DNA from: Thermoleophilia bacterium
Lineage (GTDB): Bacteria; Actinomycetota; Thermoleophilia; Gaiellales; Gaiellaceae
Direction: 5' to 3'
Assembly: GCA_023382435.1 (NCBI GenBank)
Contig: JAHDVS010000002.1
Span: forward strand, 62,001 to 126,000
DNA: 64,000 nucleotides
The position numbers and the translations under genes are program-made. Shown piece after piece: positions 1 to 9,140 of this stretch. The notes beneath the pieces were generated by a model. That model was given only the letters and a program-made list of their open reading frames with translations, was not told where the DNA came from and did not search any database. Within the stretch, counting starts at the first letter, position 1, and each line of letters begins with the position of its first letter.

Positions 1-440
1 GGATGTCCCGCCAGCGGCCCCTTGGAGCCCCACCCCGAGATCGACACGTAGGCGAGTCGGGGATTGCGCGCGAGCAGCGCGTCGGAGTCGATCCCGAGTC
101 GCTCGACCACTCCCGGGCGGAAGTTCTGGATCAGGATGTCACAGCCGTCGGCGAGGCGACGGAACGCCTCGGCGCCACGCGGATGCTTCAGGTTGAGGGT
201 GACCGAGCGCTTCGCGCGGTTCAACGCGACGAACGAGGTGGTCGTGCCACCCGGAAGCCACACATCGGAGATCGGATAGCGACGGGAGAAGTCCCCCGTC
301 CCGGGCGCCTCGACCTTGACCACCCGGGCGCCGAGATCGGCCAGGCGCTGGGTCGCAGCGGGGCCCGCCATCGCGAGCGTGAGATCGAGGACACGGACGC
401 CCTCGAGCGGCGGACGGCCGGTCAGTTGAGGGGAAGACAC
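1..440 (-). CDS. CoA transferase family III (CaiB/BaiF), partial
   Basis: Only about 146 N-terminal codons are in the window; the 3' part lies beyond the left edge. Family III CoA transferases move CoA between an acyl-CoA and a free acid in the cytoplasm. Visible landmarks are the N-terminal strand RVLDLTLAMAGPAAT (residues 16-30), the block DLGARVVKVEAPGTGD (35-50) and NFRPGVVERLG (106-116), nearly the same as NFRPGVMDRLG in the complete paralogue at 12776-13954. The catalytic Asp would be past the cut. I chose the GTG at 440 because it directly precedes the conserved N-terminus; there is no clear ribosome site. A GntR-type palindrome sits a few bases upstream, so the neighbouring regulator probably controls it. 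The substrate cannot be told. Confidence 0.85.
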   Translation of the reverse strand, partial: MSSPQLTGRPPLEGVRVLDLTLAMAGPAATQRLADLGARVVKVEAPGTGDFSRRYPISDVWLPGGTTTSFVALNRAKRSVTLNLKHPRGAEAFRRLADGCDILIQNFRPGVVERLGIDSDALLARNPRLAYVSISGWGSKGPLAGH

Positions 441-446
441 AGCTTT

Positions 447-458
447 ATCGTGGACGAT
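447..458. promoter_or_regulatory. GntR/FCD-type operator palindrome
   Basis: The sequence ATCGTGGACGAT contains TCGTGGACGA, a full match to the TNGTNNACNA pattern known for FadR-subfamily (GntR-FCD) regulators. It lies 7 bases upstream of the CoA transferase start and 32 bases after the end of a GntR-FCD gene. A near copy occurs at 2801-2812 in front of the GH4 gene, which suggests one local regulon. Confidence 0.55.
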
Positions 459-489
459 ACAGGATCACCGTTGAGTCGCGGCACGCGCC

Positions 490-1200
490 CTAGGCGCAGG
501 CGGCATCGGCGGCTGCGGCGCCGACCATGCGCCGCGCACCACGGCGGATGTGCGCCCGCACCGCCGCCTCGATCGCGTCCGGGTCGCGAGCGCGCAGCGC
601 CGCGACGATCGCTGCATGCTCCTCGTAGTTATCGCTGAGATCCGGGACGCCGCGCCCTCGCGTCGCCCGGGCAATCAGGGCGTCGTAGTTCATGCTCCGG
701 AACGCGCGCAACAGGGGCGCGTTCCCCGACGCGCGTACGAGCGTCTCGTGGAACTCCTGGTTGTCCGTCACGAAGCCGGCATAGTCGGCATACGCGTCGG
801 CGCCGTAGCTGCGGGAGACGATTCGCTCGTTGATCTCCTCGAGCCGCGCGATCTCCGCTTCGTCCATCCGCCGCGCCGCCAGCCGCCCCGCGCAACCCTC
901 GATCGCCTCGCGCACGACGAACAGCTGCGCGATCTCCTCCCGGGACGGCTTGGGCTGGATCGCGTAGCCGATGTATGGCTCGACGCTCACGAGCTGCTCG
1001 GCCGCCAGGCGCGCCAACGCCTCGCGGATCGGCGTCGCGCTCACCCCCATCTGCCGGGCCAGCTCGTCGATCACGATCCGCTCGCCGGGCGGGAGCTTGT
1101 CGTTGATGATGTCCGACTTGAGCACCTGGTAGACCTGCTCGGAGAGCCCGGTCCGCACGACCCGCCGCGTCGACCTCGCCGTGCCGCGCTCGGCGCTCAT
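490..1200 (-). CDS. GntR family regulator, FCD subfamily
   Basis: A 236-residue transcription factor. The winged helix-turn-helix spans about residues 20-80 (LPPGERIVIDELARQ, then MGVSATPIREALARL), followed by the all-helical FCD ligand domain with the metal-site element DNQEFHETLVRASGN and a late H-x-R/H region (AHIRRGARR). Members of this group sense organic or sugar acids, which release the dimer from DNA. It ends 50 bases before the partial CoA transferase and starts 72 bases from the GH4 gene, all on the same strand. The two palindromes at 447-458 and 2801-2812 flank this block and are the obvious candidate sites. The ligand is unknown. Confidence 0.9.
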   Translation of the reverse strand: MSAERGTARSTRRVVRTGLSEQVYQVLKSDIINDKLPPGERIVIDELARQMGVSATPIREALARLAAEQLVSVEPYIGYAIQPKPSREEIAQLFVVREAIEGCAGRLAARRMDEAEIARLEEINERIVSRSYGADAYADYAGFVTDNQEFHETLVRASGNAPLLRAFRSMNYDALIARATRGRGVPDLSDNYEEHAAIVAALRARDPDAIEAAVRAHIRRGARRMVGAAAADAACA

Positions 1201-1272
1201 CCCAGCCCCCCTGCCCGCTCCACGCGCATGTGATCGGTCACTCTACGCCACGACGACTCGGCCGACCGGCGC

Positions 1273-2778
1273 TCAGTCCGCGAGGTTCCCGAGATTCGAG
1301 CCCCAGGCGGCGCCGACGAGGACATCCTGCTCGGGGACGCCCTCGGGCATCGGCGCCTCGGGCGTCATCGTGTTCGTCGGCGCCGGCTCCACGAGACCCA
1401 CTCGACCACGCGGGCCAGGCCTGCGCAGGGCCGCGACGAGCTCGGGATCGAGATACCGGGCATTGACGTCGAGCAGGTCGTCGAGGAGCGCCTCGCAGTC
1501 GTAGAGGTCACGAACGGTCGGCTCGAACGCGATCGACTGGAGCGCCGCCTCGCGACTGCGATGGACGCATGCCTCGACGGCCTTCTCGTGGCAGACGAGC
1601 ATGCGCTGACAGAGGCTCGCGAGCGTGGCCGGTAGCTCGCCGACCGCGAACCCCCGAGGCCCGTGCGCGTCGAGCGTGCCGGGAACCTCGACGATCGAGC
1701 CCGGTGGCAGGTTCGTGATGTGACCGTCGTTCGGAACGTTGATCGCCTCGACCTGGTGCGGGCCCGTGCGGCCGGACAGAGCCAGCATCCAGTCGCCCGA
1801 CTCCTCGGTGCGAGGCGGGTTGAGGAAGCGCTCGAGCACGGCCGGGTCGCTCCGGATGCGCTCGGGCCCGCCCAGGACGCCGAGCCGGTTCTGCGCGAGC
1901 CCGTCCTTGATCAGCTCCACGGGCGGAAACGCCATGTCGAGCTTCGGGATCGGCGTCGAGTGCTGCATCTCCCTGCTCACGAACGGGAGCTGGTCGGCGA
2001 TGTGGTTGTCGCCGGGCGATGGGTAGTACCCGAGCAGCCGGTAGACGGCATTCGAGAAGCGGAAGCCGAACGGCCCGTTCTGGCGGATGTGCGGTAGCGC
2101 CGCGTCGATTCGCGGCAGCAAATCCTCGCCGGTGTGTCGATGCCACATCTTCAGGATGAACGTGAGGTGGTTGATGCCGGCGGCGATCACCTCGACGTCG
2201 TCCGGATCGAGGCCCATGGCCGTCGCCAGGTCGACCCGGGTGTGGATGATCCCGTCGCAGTGGCCCACGAAGCGGATCGACGAGTGGCGGCTGATCGCGT
2301 CGCAGATCCGAACGAGCGGGTTCGACACGGGGATGATCGTCGCCTCCGGAGAGACCTCCTCGAGCTCCCTCGCGACGCCGAGCGCGATCGGGACGTGCCT
2401 GAAGGTGTTGGCGAGCCCGCCGGGGGTCATCGTCTCCGCCTCGAGCGGGTAGACGCCGTGACGCTCGCACGCCTCGGTGTCCTGCACCCGCGTGCGCGGA
2501 TAGTCGACGCAGGCGGCAAAGAGGACGTGGTCGGCCCCGCGCAGCGCCTCCTTGCGGTCGGCGTGCAGCTCGAAATCGACCCGCACCCCGGACCGCTGGC
2601 GCACGTAGTCGAGGATCGACGCGACCGCCTCGCCGCTCTCCGGGTCGCGGGCCCAGATGCGCAGGCTGACGGGACGCATCCGCTCGTCGCTGAAGATGCG
2701 CCGGTAGAGGTCGAACGCATACCAGCCGCTCGAGCCGATCACCGCCACGTTCATCGTCCGGTCAGAGCCCTCGGCCAT
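1273..2778 (-). CDS. Glycoside hydrolase family 4 (NAD/Mn-dependent glycosidase)
   Basis: A 501-residue GH4 enzyme. This family cleaves alpha- or beta-glycosides by an oxidation-elimination route needing NAD+ and a divalent metal. Visible are an N-terminal Rossmann strand with a modified glycine loop (AVIGSSGWYAFDL, residues 12-24), the NP motif (VSNPLVRICDA, N153), the metal Cys in VGHCDG (C174; many members read CHG/CHS) and the metal His in GINHLTF (H204). The start at 2778 follows a strong ribosome site (GAGGGGGG). A GntR-type palindrome lies 23 bases upstream of the start. Members act on maltosides, galactosides, glucuronides or 6-phospho-sugars; the substrate here cannot be decided. A cytoplasmic location is likely, since no signal peptide is seen. 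Confidence 0.85.
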   Translation of the reverse strand: MAEGSDRTMNVAVIGSSGWYAFDLYRRIFSDERMRPVSLRIWARDPESGEAVASILDYVRQRSGVRVDFELHADRKEALRGADHVLFAACVDYPRTRVQDTEACERHGVYPLEAETMTPGGLANTFRHVPIALGVARELEEVSPEATIIPVSNPLVRICDAISRHSSIRFVGHCDGIIHTRVDLATAMGLDPDDVEVIAAGINHLTFILKMWHRHTGEDLLPRIDAALPHIRQNGPFGFRFSNAVYRLLGYYPSPGDNHIADQLPFVSREMQHSTPIPKLDMAFPPVELIKDGLAQNRLGVLGGPERIRSDPAVLERFLNPPRTEESGDWMLALSGRTGPHQVEAINVPNDGHITNLPPGSIVEVPGTLDAHGPRGFAVGELPATLASLCQRMLVCHEKAVEACVHRSREAALQSIAFEPTVRDLYDCEALLDDLLDVNARYLDPELVAALRRPGPRGRVGLVEPAPTNTMTPEAPMPEGVPEQDVLVGAAWGSNLGNLAD

Positions 2779-2800
2779 GATCCCCCCTCGTCGACGCCTG

Positions 2801-2812
2801 ATCGTGGATGAT
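2801..2812. promoter_or_regulatory. Second GntR/FCD-type operator palindrome
   Basis: ATCGTGGATGAT differs by one base from the palindrome at 447-458 and fits TNGTNNACNA with one mismatch. It lies in the leader of the GH4 gene (start 2778). The shared sequence in two otherwise unrelated gaps of the same gene block argues for a real binding site. Confidence 0.5.
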
Positions 2813-2832
2813 ATTGGGCTAGCGCCCGCCGG

Positions 2833-3903
2833 TCATCTCCACGCCAGCGCACGCGTCGCGAGTGGCAGCCGATACAGGACGCGGGAGCGCTCCGTGCCAT
2901 AGATCGCGATGCCGTCCCCGCGGGCGAGCGCAAGCCAGGCCGAGTCCGGCGACCAGGCGATGTCGTACACAACCGGCTCCTCGAGCACGACCGTCATCGT
3001 CCGGACGTCGACCAGGGCAACGAGCGTACCCGCACCCGGGTAGGCGAGCGCATCCGGGAAGAGCAGGGCGATCTCGTTGCCGTCCGGACTGATCTCGACC
3101 CGTAACCCGAACAGGCCCGGACCGGCGGGCGAGCTGAACGTGGGGACCCTCAGCGACGCGCGCAACTCGCCGTCGCGCCAGAGCTCGAGCAGTGCCAGCG
3201 GCAGCGCGCCGGCGGCCTGCCCGAGCGCCACGACGGCAACCGTGCCGTCCCCGCCGATGCCGAAGCCCGCGACCTCGAGAAGCGCGCTTCCGCGCTCGGC
3301 AAGAGGCGCATCGAGCTGGGCCGGCGAGAGAAGCTCGTGACCGTCAGCAAGCAGATACGTCGCAGCCGGCTGGCCATCTCGCGTCACCACGGCCCCCGCG
3401 GGCATGAATCGCGGTCGGCAACCGGCCAGCCGCTCCGGCTCGGCAACGCCGCCGACGCGCACCGCCACGGTGCCGTTCGGCCCGCACCACGCGAGCCGCG
3501 CCCCGTCCGGCGACCAGGCGACCTCGCCCACGGAGGCACCGAGCACGGTGCCCGCCAGCGGGTCGTCCAGGGGCGCGAGCCGGAGCTCGCGGGCAGCCTG
3601 ACGACCATCGGGCGCGGCGACGAAGACGGCCTGATCCCCGCTCGGCGACAGCCAGAAGCGGCAGCCGACCGGTACGCCCGGTCCCGAGAGCACGAGCCGG
3701 GCCAGATCGAGCGTGCGCAGGCGGCAGTCGGGGCCCGCGATCAGATGGAGCGTCCCGGGCAGCGCTCCGGGAGCGGGAGCGTCCGGGTCGGCAAGCTCCT
3801 CATCCCGGCCTTCGGGCTCTACCGGTCGGGAGTCCGTCCCTGCCGGCGCCTCATCCGGACGAGAGCCTCCCCGGGTCGCATCGAGGGCAGCAGCGGCCGC
3901 CAC
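2833..3903 (-). CDS. Membrane-anchored beta-propeller (WD40/TolB-like) protein, function unknown
   Basis: At least 356 residues. Repeated blade motifs of the form W/ISPDG are visible (WLSPSGDQAVF, VAWSPDGARLAW, VEISPDGNEIALL, IAWSPDSAWLALA), as in TolB-like beta-propellers. The GTG at 3903 is the first usual start codon, but the frame runs on upstream and encodes RPKRLISWLAVAAVAAVAAAA, a basic and hydrophobic stretch typical of a signal anchor or signal peptide. The true start is therefore probably near 3957, overlapping the stop of the aldehyde dehydrogenase, perhaps at CTG 3957-3955. An acidic, proline-rich linker follows. No catalytic motif is seen. It is the last gene of the Mo-hydroxylase/dehydratase operon; its role there is unclear. 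Confidence 0.6.
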   Translation of the reverse strand: MAAAAALDATRGGSRPDEAPAGTDSRPVEPEGRDEELADPDAPAPGALPGTLHLIAGPDCRLRTLDLARLVLSGPGVPVGCRFWLSPSGDQAVFVAAPDGRQAARELRLAPLDDPLAGTVLGASVGEVAWSPDGARLAWCGPNGTVAVRVGGVAEPERLAGCRPRFMPAGAVVTRDGQPAATYLLADGHELLSPAQLDAPLAERGSALLEVAGFGIGGDGTVAVVALGQAAGALPLALLELWRDGELRASLRVPTFSSPAGPGLFGLRVEISPDGNEIALLFPDALAYPGAGTLVALVDVRTMTVVLEEPVVYDIAWSPDSAWLALARGDGIAIYGTERSRVLYRLPLATRALAWR

Positions 3904-3953
3904 CGCGGCGACGGCGGCGACGGCGAGCCAGGAGATCAGACGCTTCGGGCGGG

Positions 3954-5390
3954 TCAGGTCCCCAGGTAGACGGTCTTCAGGCGCGTATAGAAGTCGACGG
4001 CAACGTTGCCCTGCTCGCGATAGGTGCCGCTGGAGGAGCTCTTGACCCCGCCGAAGGGCGCGTTCAGGTCGACGCCGGTGGTGGCCCGGTTGATCTTGAC
4101 CACACCGACCTCCGCCTCGTCGGCGTAGCGCATCGCAGCGCGCATGTCGTTGGTCACGATCCCGCCGGAGAGCCCGAATTCCGAGTCGTTCGCGAGCACG
4201 ATCGCCTCGTCGAGGCTGTCCACGGCAAGCACGCCGATGACGGGACCGAAGATCTCCTCACGGGCGATCCGCATGGCCGGCTTGACACCGGTGAAGACGG
4301 CCGGGCAGAGGAAGAGGTCGTCGCAGTCCCCGCCCGTGACGAGCTCGGCGCCCTCCTGCTTGCCGACGTCGATGTAGGAGAGATCGGTCTCGAGTTGACT
4401 TCGATCGACGACGGGGCCCATCCGCGTCCCGGCCGCCTGCCCGTCTCCCGGCCGCCAGGCCTCCGCCTCGCGCGCGAGCGCCTCGACGAACCGGTCATGA
4501 ACGCCCCGGGTGGCGATCACACGGCTGGTGGCGGTGCACGCCTGTCCGGTGAGGCCGAAGCCGCCCTGGGCGGCGACGCTGGCCGCGAACTCCGGGTCGG
4601 CGTCGTCGAGCACGACGAGCGCGTTCTTGCCACCCATCTCGAGCTGGACGCGGGCGAGGCGCGCGCTCCCGGCGGCGTGGATCCCGAGCCCGGTCTGGAC
4701 GGAGCCCGTGAAGCTGATCGCGGCGACCCTCGGGTCGTTGACGAGCGCGTCGCCGACGACGGAGCCGCGGCCGTGGACGATGTTCAGCACCCCCGGCGGC
4801 AGGCCAGCCTCGAGCAGGGCGAGAGCGAGGTTCTGGACGGAGACCGGGACGAGCGTGGCCGGCTTCATCACGACCGTGTTGCCGGACACGAGCGCCGGGG
4901 CGAGCTTCCAGGTCGGAATCGCGATCGGGAAGTTCCAGGGTGTGATCAGGGCGACCACACCGAGCGGCTCCTTGACGGTGTAGAGATGCGTGCTCGGCAG
5001 GCTCGCGGGGAGACTCTCGCCGGCGATCCGCCAGCCCTCCCCGGCGAAGAAGCGCAGGATGTCGATCGCGCGCTGCACCTCGCCGGTCGCCTCCGTCAGC
5101 GTCTTACCCTCCTCGGCGCAGAGGTCGCGCGCGGCCTCGTCTCTCCGGGCGGCGAGCAACTCGGCGGCACGCATGAGGATCGCGCCGCGGGCGGGAGCCG
5201 GCGTCCGCCGCCAGCCGGGAAAGGCCTCTTGCGCCGCCTGGAGAGCGGCGTCCACGTCGCTCGGGCCACCCGAGGGGATCTCGGCGACGATCTCGTCGCC
5301 GCGAGCCGGGTTGCGGCGCTCGCCGGCGGGCGAGCCGGTCCACTCGCCGCCGATCAGGTGCTGGACACGGACGGGGGCGGATGCACTCAT
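3954..5390 (-). CDS. Alpha-ketoglutarate semialdehyde (2,5-dioxovalerate) dehydrogenase
   Basis: A 478-residue NAD(P)-dependent aldehyde dehydrogenase. The cofactor region ([19 protein letters not shown]), the general-base Glu ([11 protein letters not shown]) and the nucleophile Cys in GQACTATSR are all present. The CTATSR context and overall length match 2,5-dioxovalerate dehydrogenases, which oxidise alpha-ketoglutarate semialdehyde to alpha-ketoglutarate in nonphosphorylative pentose and hexarate breakdown. The gene overlaps the preceding 2-keto-3-deoxy-pentonate dehydratase gene by ATGA (5387-5390), which makes exactly the expected substrate. That context raises confidence above a generic aldehyde dehydrogenase call. 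Succinate-semialdehyde dehydrogenase is the main alternative. Confidence 0.82.
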   Translation of the reverse strand: MSASAPVRVQHLIGGEWTGSPAGERRNPARGDEIVAEIPSGGPSDVDAALQAAQEAFPGWRRTPAPARGAILMRAAELLAARRDEAARDLCAEEGKTLTEATGEVQRAIDILRFFAGEGWRIAGESLPASLPSTHLYTVKEPLGVVALITPWNFPIAIPTWKLAPALVSGNTVVMKPATLVPVSVQNLALALLEAGLPPGVLNIVHGRGSVVGDALVNDPRVAAISFTGSVQTGLGIHAAGSARLARVQLEMGGKNALVVLDDADPEFAASVAAQGGFGLTGQACTATSRVIATRGVHDRFVEALAREAEAWRPGDGQAAGTRMGPVVDRSQLETDLSYIDVGKQEGAELVTGGDCDDLFLCPAVFTGVKPAMRIAREEIFGPVIGVLAVDSLDEAIVLANDSEFGLSGGIVTNDMRAAMRYADEAEVGVVKINRATTGVDLNAPFGGVKSSSSGTYREQGNVAVDFYTRLKTVYLGT

Positions 5391-6244
5391 GCGGCTGCTC
5401 CTGGGGATCGGTAGACGGAATGGCGGAGGGCGCCGACGCCTTCGATCTCGATCTCGACGAGGTCGCCGTCCTCGAGGGTGAAGTCGTCAGGCGGGACGAG
5501 GCCGGTACCCGTCAAGAGCACGGCCCCTCGCGGATGTGAAAGCTCGCGGTAGAGGTAGCCGGCGAGCGTCTCGAAGGAGCGGCGCATCTGCGCCGTCGAG
5601 GTCTCACCCGAGAACACGGTGCCCCCGTCCCGCTCGATCGTCAGCGAGATCCGAGCGGCGCGCGCGCGCTCGCCGAGGTCGCGTGCGAGGACGATCGTGC
5701 CGGAGAGCCCGAGCGCGTCGTCGTAGATCTTGGCCTGCGCGAGGTAGAGCGGGTTCTGGCCCTCGATCGAGCGCGACGATACGTCGTCGGCGACGAGGTA
5801 GCCAGCGATCTCCCCGGCCCCGGTGAGGACCAGCGCGAGCTCGGGCTCCGGCACGTCCCAGGTCGAGTCTGCCCGCACGCGCAGCGGCGCCCCCGGCGGA
5901 GGAATGCGGCCCGGAACTGCCTTCAGGAACAGCTCGGGGCGGTCGGCATCGAATGCGAGGTCGTAGACGCTCTTGACCACGGCCTCCTCGACGCGTGCCT
6001 GGCGGGAGCGCTCGTACGTGACGCCCGAGGCCCAGACCTCCTGGACGTCGACGGGAGCAAGGACGGCTTCGGCCTCCCCGTCGAGCGAAGCCGCGGCCAG
6101 CGCCCGGTCGACCGCGTCGTGCAACGGTTCCAGCCCGGCCGCGAGGAGATCGCCGAGCGATCCCTCGAGCGGGTGGAGCGCGCCGTCGCGAGCGACGACG
6201 AGCAGCGGCTCACCGCGGTGGAGAACGCGCCGTAGACCGTTCAC
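5387..6244 (-). CDS. 2-keto-3-deoxy-pentonate dehydratase (FAH fold, XylX/AraD1-like)
   Basis: A 285-residue fumarylacetoacetate-hydrolase-fold protein. Its conserved blocks [42 protein letters not shown] (metal Glu pair) and [17 protein letters not shown] are those of the 2-keto-3-deoxy-xylonate/arabinonate dehydratase group, not of true fumarylacetoacetase. The reaction converts 2-keto-3-deoxy-pentonate to alpha-ketoglutarate semialdehyde. The GTG start at 6244 lies 11 bases after the stop of the Mo-hydroxylase large subunit; no strong ribosome site is visible. Its 3' end overlaps the semialdehyde dehydrogenase start by ATGA. The upstream dehydratase of the route may be the YjhG-like enzyme at 42830-44785. 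Whether xylose- or arabinose-derived acids are used is open. Confidence 0.82.
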   Translation of the reverse strand: MNGLRRVLHRGEPLLVVARDGALHPLEGSLGDLLAAGLEPLHDAVDRALAAASLDGEAEAVLAPVDVQEVWASGVTYERSRQARVEEAVVKSVYDLAFDADRPELFLKAVPGRIPPPGAPLRVRADSTWDVPEPELALVLTGAGEIAGYLVADDVSSRSIEGQNPLYLAQAKIYDDALGLSGTIVLARDLGERARAARISLTIERDGGTVFSGETSTAQMRRSFETLAGYLYRELSHPRGAVLLTGTGLVPPDDFTLEDGDLVEIEIEGVGALRHSVYRSPGAAA

Positions 6245-6255
6245 GACGTCTGAGT

Positions 6256-8658
6256 TTACGCGGCTCCTCCGGGAGCCGCGGCGATCAACGCCCGTACCCG
6301 CTGCGGATCGAGCGGGGCCTCGTCGACGTGCACGCCGAACGGCGCGAGCGCGTCCTCGATCGCAGCGGCGGTGACGGCCGGGGGGCTGATCGAGCCGCCC
6401 TCGCCGGCTCCCTTGATGCCGAGCGGGTTGAGCGGCGAGGGCGTCTCGAGGTGATGGATCTCGATCGAGGGCACCTCGGTCGCGTAGGGCATCAGGAAGT
6501 CGAGGAACGACGCGTTGCGGTGCTGCCCGGTCTCGTCGTAGACCATCCGCTCGAAGAACGAGTTCGCCACGCCCTGGGCGACGCCACCGTGGATCTGCCC
6601 GTTCACGATCGCCGGGTTGACCATCACCCCGCAGTCGTGGACGACGACGTAGCGCAGGTAGCGCACGTCGCCGGTCCCCGGGTCGACCTCGACGATGGCG
6701 GCATGCACGCCGTTCGACCACGTGGTCGAGGACGGGGCCCAGAAGGCCGAGCCCTCGAGAAGGGGGCCGTCCCCCCGCTCGAAGCCCGACCACGTCCGGG
6801 CGGGTGCGAAACGCTCCACGCCGGCGGTCGAAGGGTCGAGGGTCGTGTAGCGGATCGGATTGACCGCGATCGCGATCTCCCGAAGCGACACCGAGCGCTC
6901 GGGAACGCCCCGGACATGGATCATTCCGCCGCCGACCTCTAGATCCTCGGCTGCGGCCTCGAGCATGTTCGCCGCGTAGCGAAGCGCCTTGTCCCTGACC
7001 TCCAGCGCCGCCAGCGAGATCGCGTTGGCGCAGTTGACGATCGCGCGGCTGCCGAACGTACCGGCGCCGAAGCCGAACGCGGCCGTGTTGCCCTCCTCGA
7101 TCTGTACCTGGTCTGGCTCGAGGCCGAGCACGTCGGCGGCGATCTGCGCGAACGTCGTCGCGTGCGACTGCCCCTGGGTGGTCAGCCCGGTCGTGACCTG
7201 CACCTTCCCGCTCGTCGGCTGCACGTAGACGCGCGCGCCCTCGTAGGGGCCCTCCCCGGTGCCCTCGACGTAGCAGGCGAGACCGAGACCCAGGTAGCGC
7301 CCTCGCTCACGCTCGAGCGCCTGCTCGGCTGCAAACCCGTCGTAGCCGATCGCGTCGAGCGCCAGCTCGAGCGCCTTCGGATAGTCGCCGGAGTCGAGCA
7401 CGACCGGGTAGCCGGCGAAGAAGAGACCCTCCCGGGCGTACGGAAAATCCTCCGGCTGGACGAGGTTGCGCCGGCGCAGCTCGGCCCGGTCGAGCCCGAG
7501 CTCGTGCGCGAGCAGGTCCACGGCCCGCTCGAGGGCGAAGCTCGACTGCGGCCGACCGACGCCGCGCATCGGGCTGACGGAGACCTTGTTCGTGTACACG
7601 CACCTGTAGCGGACGGAGACGTTGGGGATCCGGTAGCTGCCCGCGACGTGGCTCGCGGCGATCCACGGCGTGATCAGCCCGTAGGCGATGAACGCACCTT
7701 GATCCTGGACGAAGTCGTCCCGCAGGCCCGTGATCACCCCGTCGCGGGTTGCCGCCAGCTCGATCGTGTGGGCCTGGCCGCGCTGGTGATTGGATGCGAG
7801 GAAGTGCTCACGGCGGTCCTCGTTCCAGCGCACGGCGGCCCGGAGGCGCAGCGCGGCCAGCGGGACGAGCAGCTCCTCCGGGTAGAGCAGGTAGCCCTTG
7901 AGACCGAAGCCTCCCCCGACGTCGGGAGCGATCACGTGAAGCAGATCCTCGGGCAGCCCGAGCTTCGCGACCAGAGCCGAGCGGACCGGGAGCACGCACT
8001 GCGTCGTGTCCCAGACCGTCAGCGAGCCGGTGCCCGGATCGAGGCGGGCGAGAACGGCGCGAGGCTCCATCGGCATCGACGAGCTGCGCTCGCAGACGAA
8101 GCGGTGACGAACGACGATCTCCGCCTCGGCGAAGGCCCGGTCAGGGTCGCCGACCGTCCACGTACCGTCGGCGGCGACGTTGGTCGGCAGATCGGCATGG
8201 ACGAGCGGGCCCTGGTCGACGGCGGCCTCGTAGTCGACGACGGCCGGCAAGTCCTCGAGGTCGAGCTCGATCAACTCGACCGCGTCCTCGGCCGTGTAGC
8301 GATTCTCGGCGATCACCATCGCGATCGGCTGCCCGACGAAATCGACCTCGTCGACGGCCAGCGGCTGCTGGGTCTTCGGGTGGGGAAGATGCTCGTGCGG
8401 GAACAGCAGCGGCAGCGGCTCGGCGTGCTCGCCGAGGTCGGCATGCGTCCAGACGGCCGTGACGCCCGGGTGGGCGCGGGCCGCGGAGACGTCGAGCACG
8501 CGGATTCGTGCGTGCGCCACGGGGCTGCGCAGGAAGGCGACGTGAAGCGCGTCGGGCGCGCGCACGTCGTCGACGTACATCCCGCGCCCGCGCAGCAGGC
8601 GCTCGTCCTCGTTGCGAGCGACCGATCTCCCGATCACCCGCCCGGCCGCGCCGGTCAC
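6256..8658 (-). CDS. Mo hydroxylase large subunit (xanthine dehydrogenase / aldehyde oxidase family)
   Basis: An 800-residue molybdopterin-binding subunit. Visible are the N-terminal RGMYVDDV and VVDYEAAVD blocks, the Mo-cofactor loop GGGFGLKGY, the active-site loop [18 protein letters not shown], and the C-terminal catalytic Glu in [16 protein letters not shown]. The loop is not AYxCSFR, so this is not form-I CO dehydrogenase. It is more likely an aldehyde, sugar-lactone or heterocycle hydroxylase. The GTG start at 8658 overlaps the stop of the iron-sulfur subunit (GTGA), and all three subunits are in order FAD, 2Fe-2S, Mo. Its coupling to pentonate-pathway genes suggests oxidation of a sugar-derived aldehyde, as proposed for Mo aldehyde oxidoreductases in archaeal sugar pathways; this is inference. 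Confidence 0.88.
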   Translation of the reverse strand: MTGAAGRVIGRSVARNEDERLLRGRGMYVDDVRAPDALHVAFLRSPVAHARIRVLDVSAARAHPGVTAVWTHADLGEHAEPLPLLFPHEHLPHPKTQQPLAVDEVDFVGQPIAMVIAENRYTAEDAVELIELDLEDLPAVVDYEAAVDQGPLVHADLPTNVAADGTWTVGDPDRAFAEAEIVVRHRFVCERSSSMPMEPRAVLARLDPGTGSLTVWDTTQCVLPVRSALVAKLGLPEDLLHVIAPDVGGGFGLKGYLLYPEELLVPLAALRLRAAVRWNEDRREHFLASNHQRGQAHTIELAATRDGVITGLRDDFVQDQGAFIAYGLITPWIAASHVAGSYRIPNVSVRYRCVYTNKVSVSPMRGVGRPQSSFALERAVDLLAHELGLDRAELRRRNLVQPEDFPYAREGLFFAGYPVVLDSGDYPKALELALDAIGYDGFAAEQALERERGRYLGLGLACYVEGTGEGPYEGARVYVQPTSGKVQVTTGLTTQGQSHATTFAQIAADVLGLEPDQVQIEEGNTAAFGFGAGTFGSRAIVNCANAISLAALEVRDKALRYAANMLEAAAEDLEVGGGMIHVRGVPERSVSLREIAIAVNPIRYTTLDPSTAGVERFAPARTWSGFERGDGPLLEGSAFWAPSSTTWSNGVHAAIVEVDPGTGDVRYLRYVVVHDCGVMVNPAIVNGQIHGGVAQGVANSFFERMVYDETGQHRNASFLDFLMPYATEVPSIEIHHLETPSPLNPLGIKGAGEGGSISPPAVTAAAIEDALAPFGVHVDEAPLDPQRVRALIAAAPGGAA

Positions 8659-9140
8659 GCCGAGGCCTTCCCCATCGCCCTGGCCGCGATCCGGACTGCC
8701 TCGACGATGTTCTGGTACCCGGTGCAGCGGCAGAGGTTGCCCGCGATCGCCTCGCGGATCGCCCCGTCCGAGAGGTCGACGGTCTCGCTCTCCTCGAGGA
8801 ATGCGGTGATCGCGAGCACGAAACCGGGCGTGCAGAAGCCGCACTGGAGCCCATGGGCCTCGCGAAACGCAGCCTGAACCGGGTGGAGCTCCTCGCCCTC
8901 CGCGAGCCCCTCGATCGTGCGCAGCTCGACCCCGTCCGCCTGCACGGCGAGCATCAGGCACGACCGGGCCGCCGCTCCGTCCACGAGGATCGTGCAGCAG
9001 CCGCAGACGCCGTGCTCGCAGCCGACGTGCGTGCCGGTCAGCCCGAGCTCGTGCCGGAGGAAATCGGAGAGGAGCAGGCGCGGCTCGACCTCGCGCTCGA
9101 CCCTCTCGCCGTTGACCGTCAGGGTGACCGCGTGCTTCAT
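8655..9140 (-). CDS. Mo hydroxylase 2Fe-2S subunit
   Basis: A 161-residue small subunit with two [2Fe-2S] clusters. The plant-type cluster uses CEHGVCGCC and the following RSC, and the second cluster uses QCGFCTPG and NLCRCTGYQNI near the C-terminus. It passes electrons from the molybdenum site to the FAD subunit. The ATG at 9140 overlaps the stop of the FAD subunit (ATGA), and its own stop overlaps the large subunit start (GTGA). Length and motifs are typical of CoxS/XdhC-type proteins. Confidence 0.92.
   Translation of the reverse strand: MKHAVTLTVNGERVEREVEPRLLLSDFLRHELGLTGTHVGCEHGVCGCCTILVDGAAARSCLMLAVQADGVELRTIEGLAEGEELHPVQAAFREAHGLQCGFCTPGFVLAITAFLEESETVDLSDGAIREAIAGNLCRCTGYQNIVEAVRIAARAMGKASA

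Noticed and set aside
1201-1272. GTGACCGATCAC dyad with TAGAGT in the gap before the GntR gene, as promoter and autoregulatory site.
   Set aside because: The dyad is imperfect, unlike the two palindromes nearby, and no matching -35 box was found.
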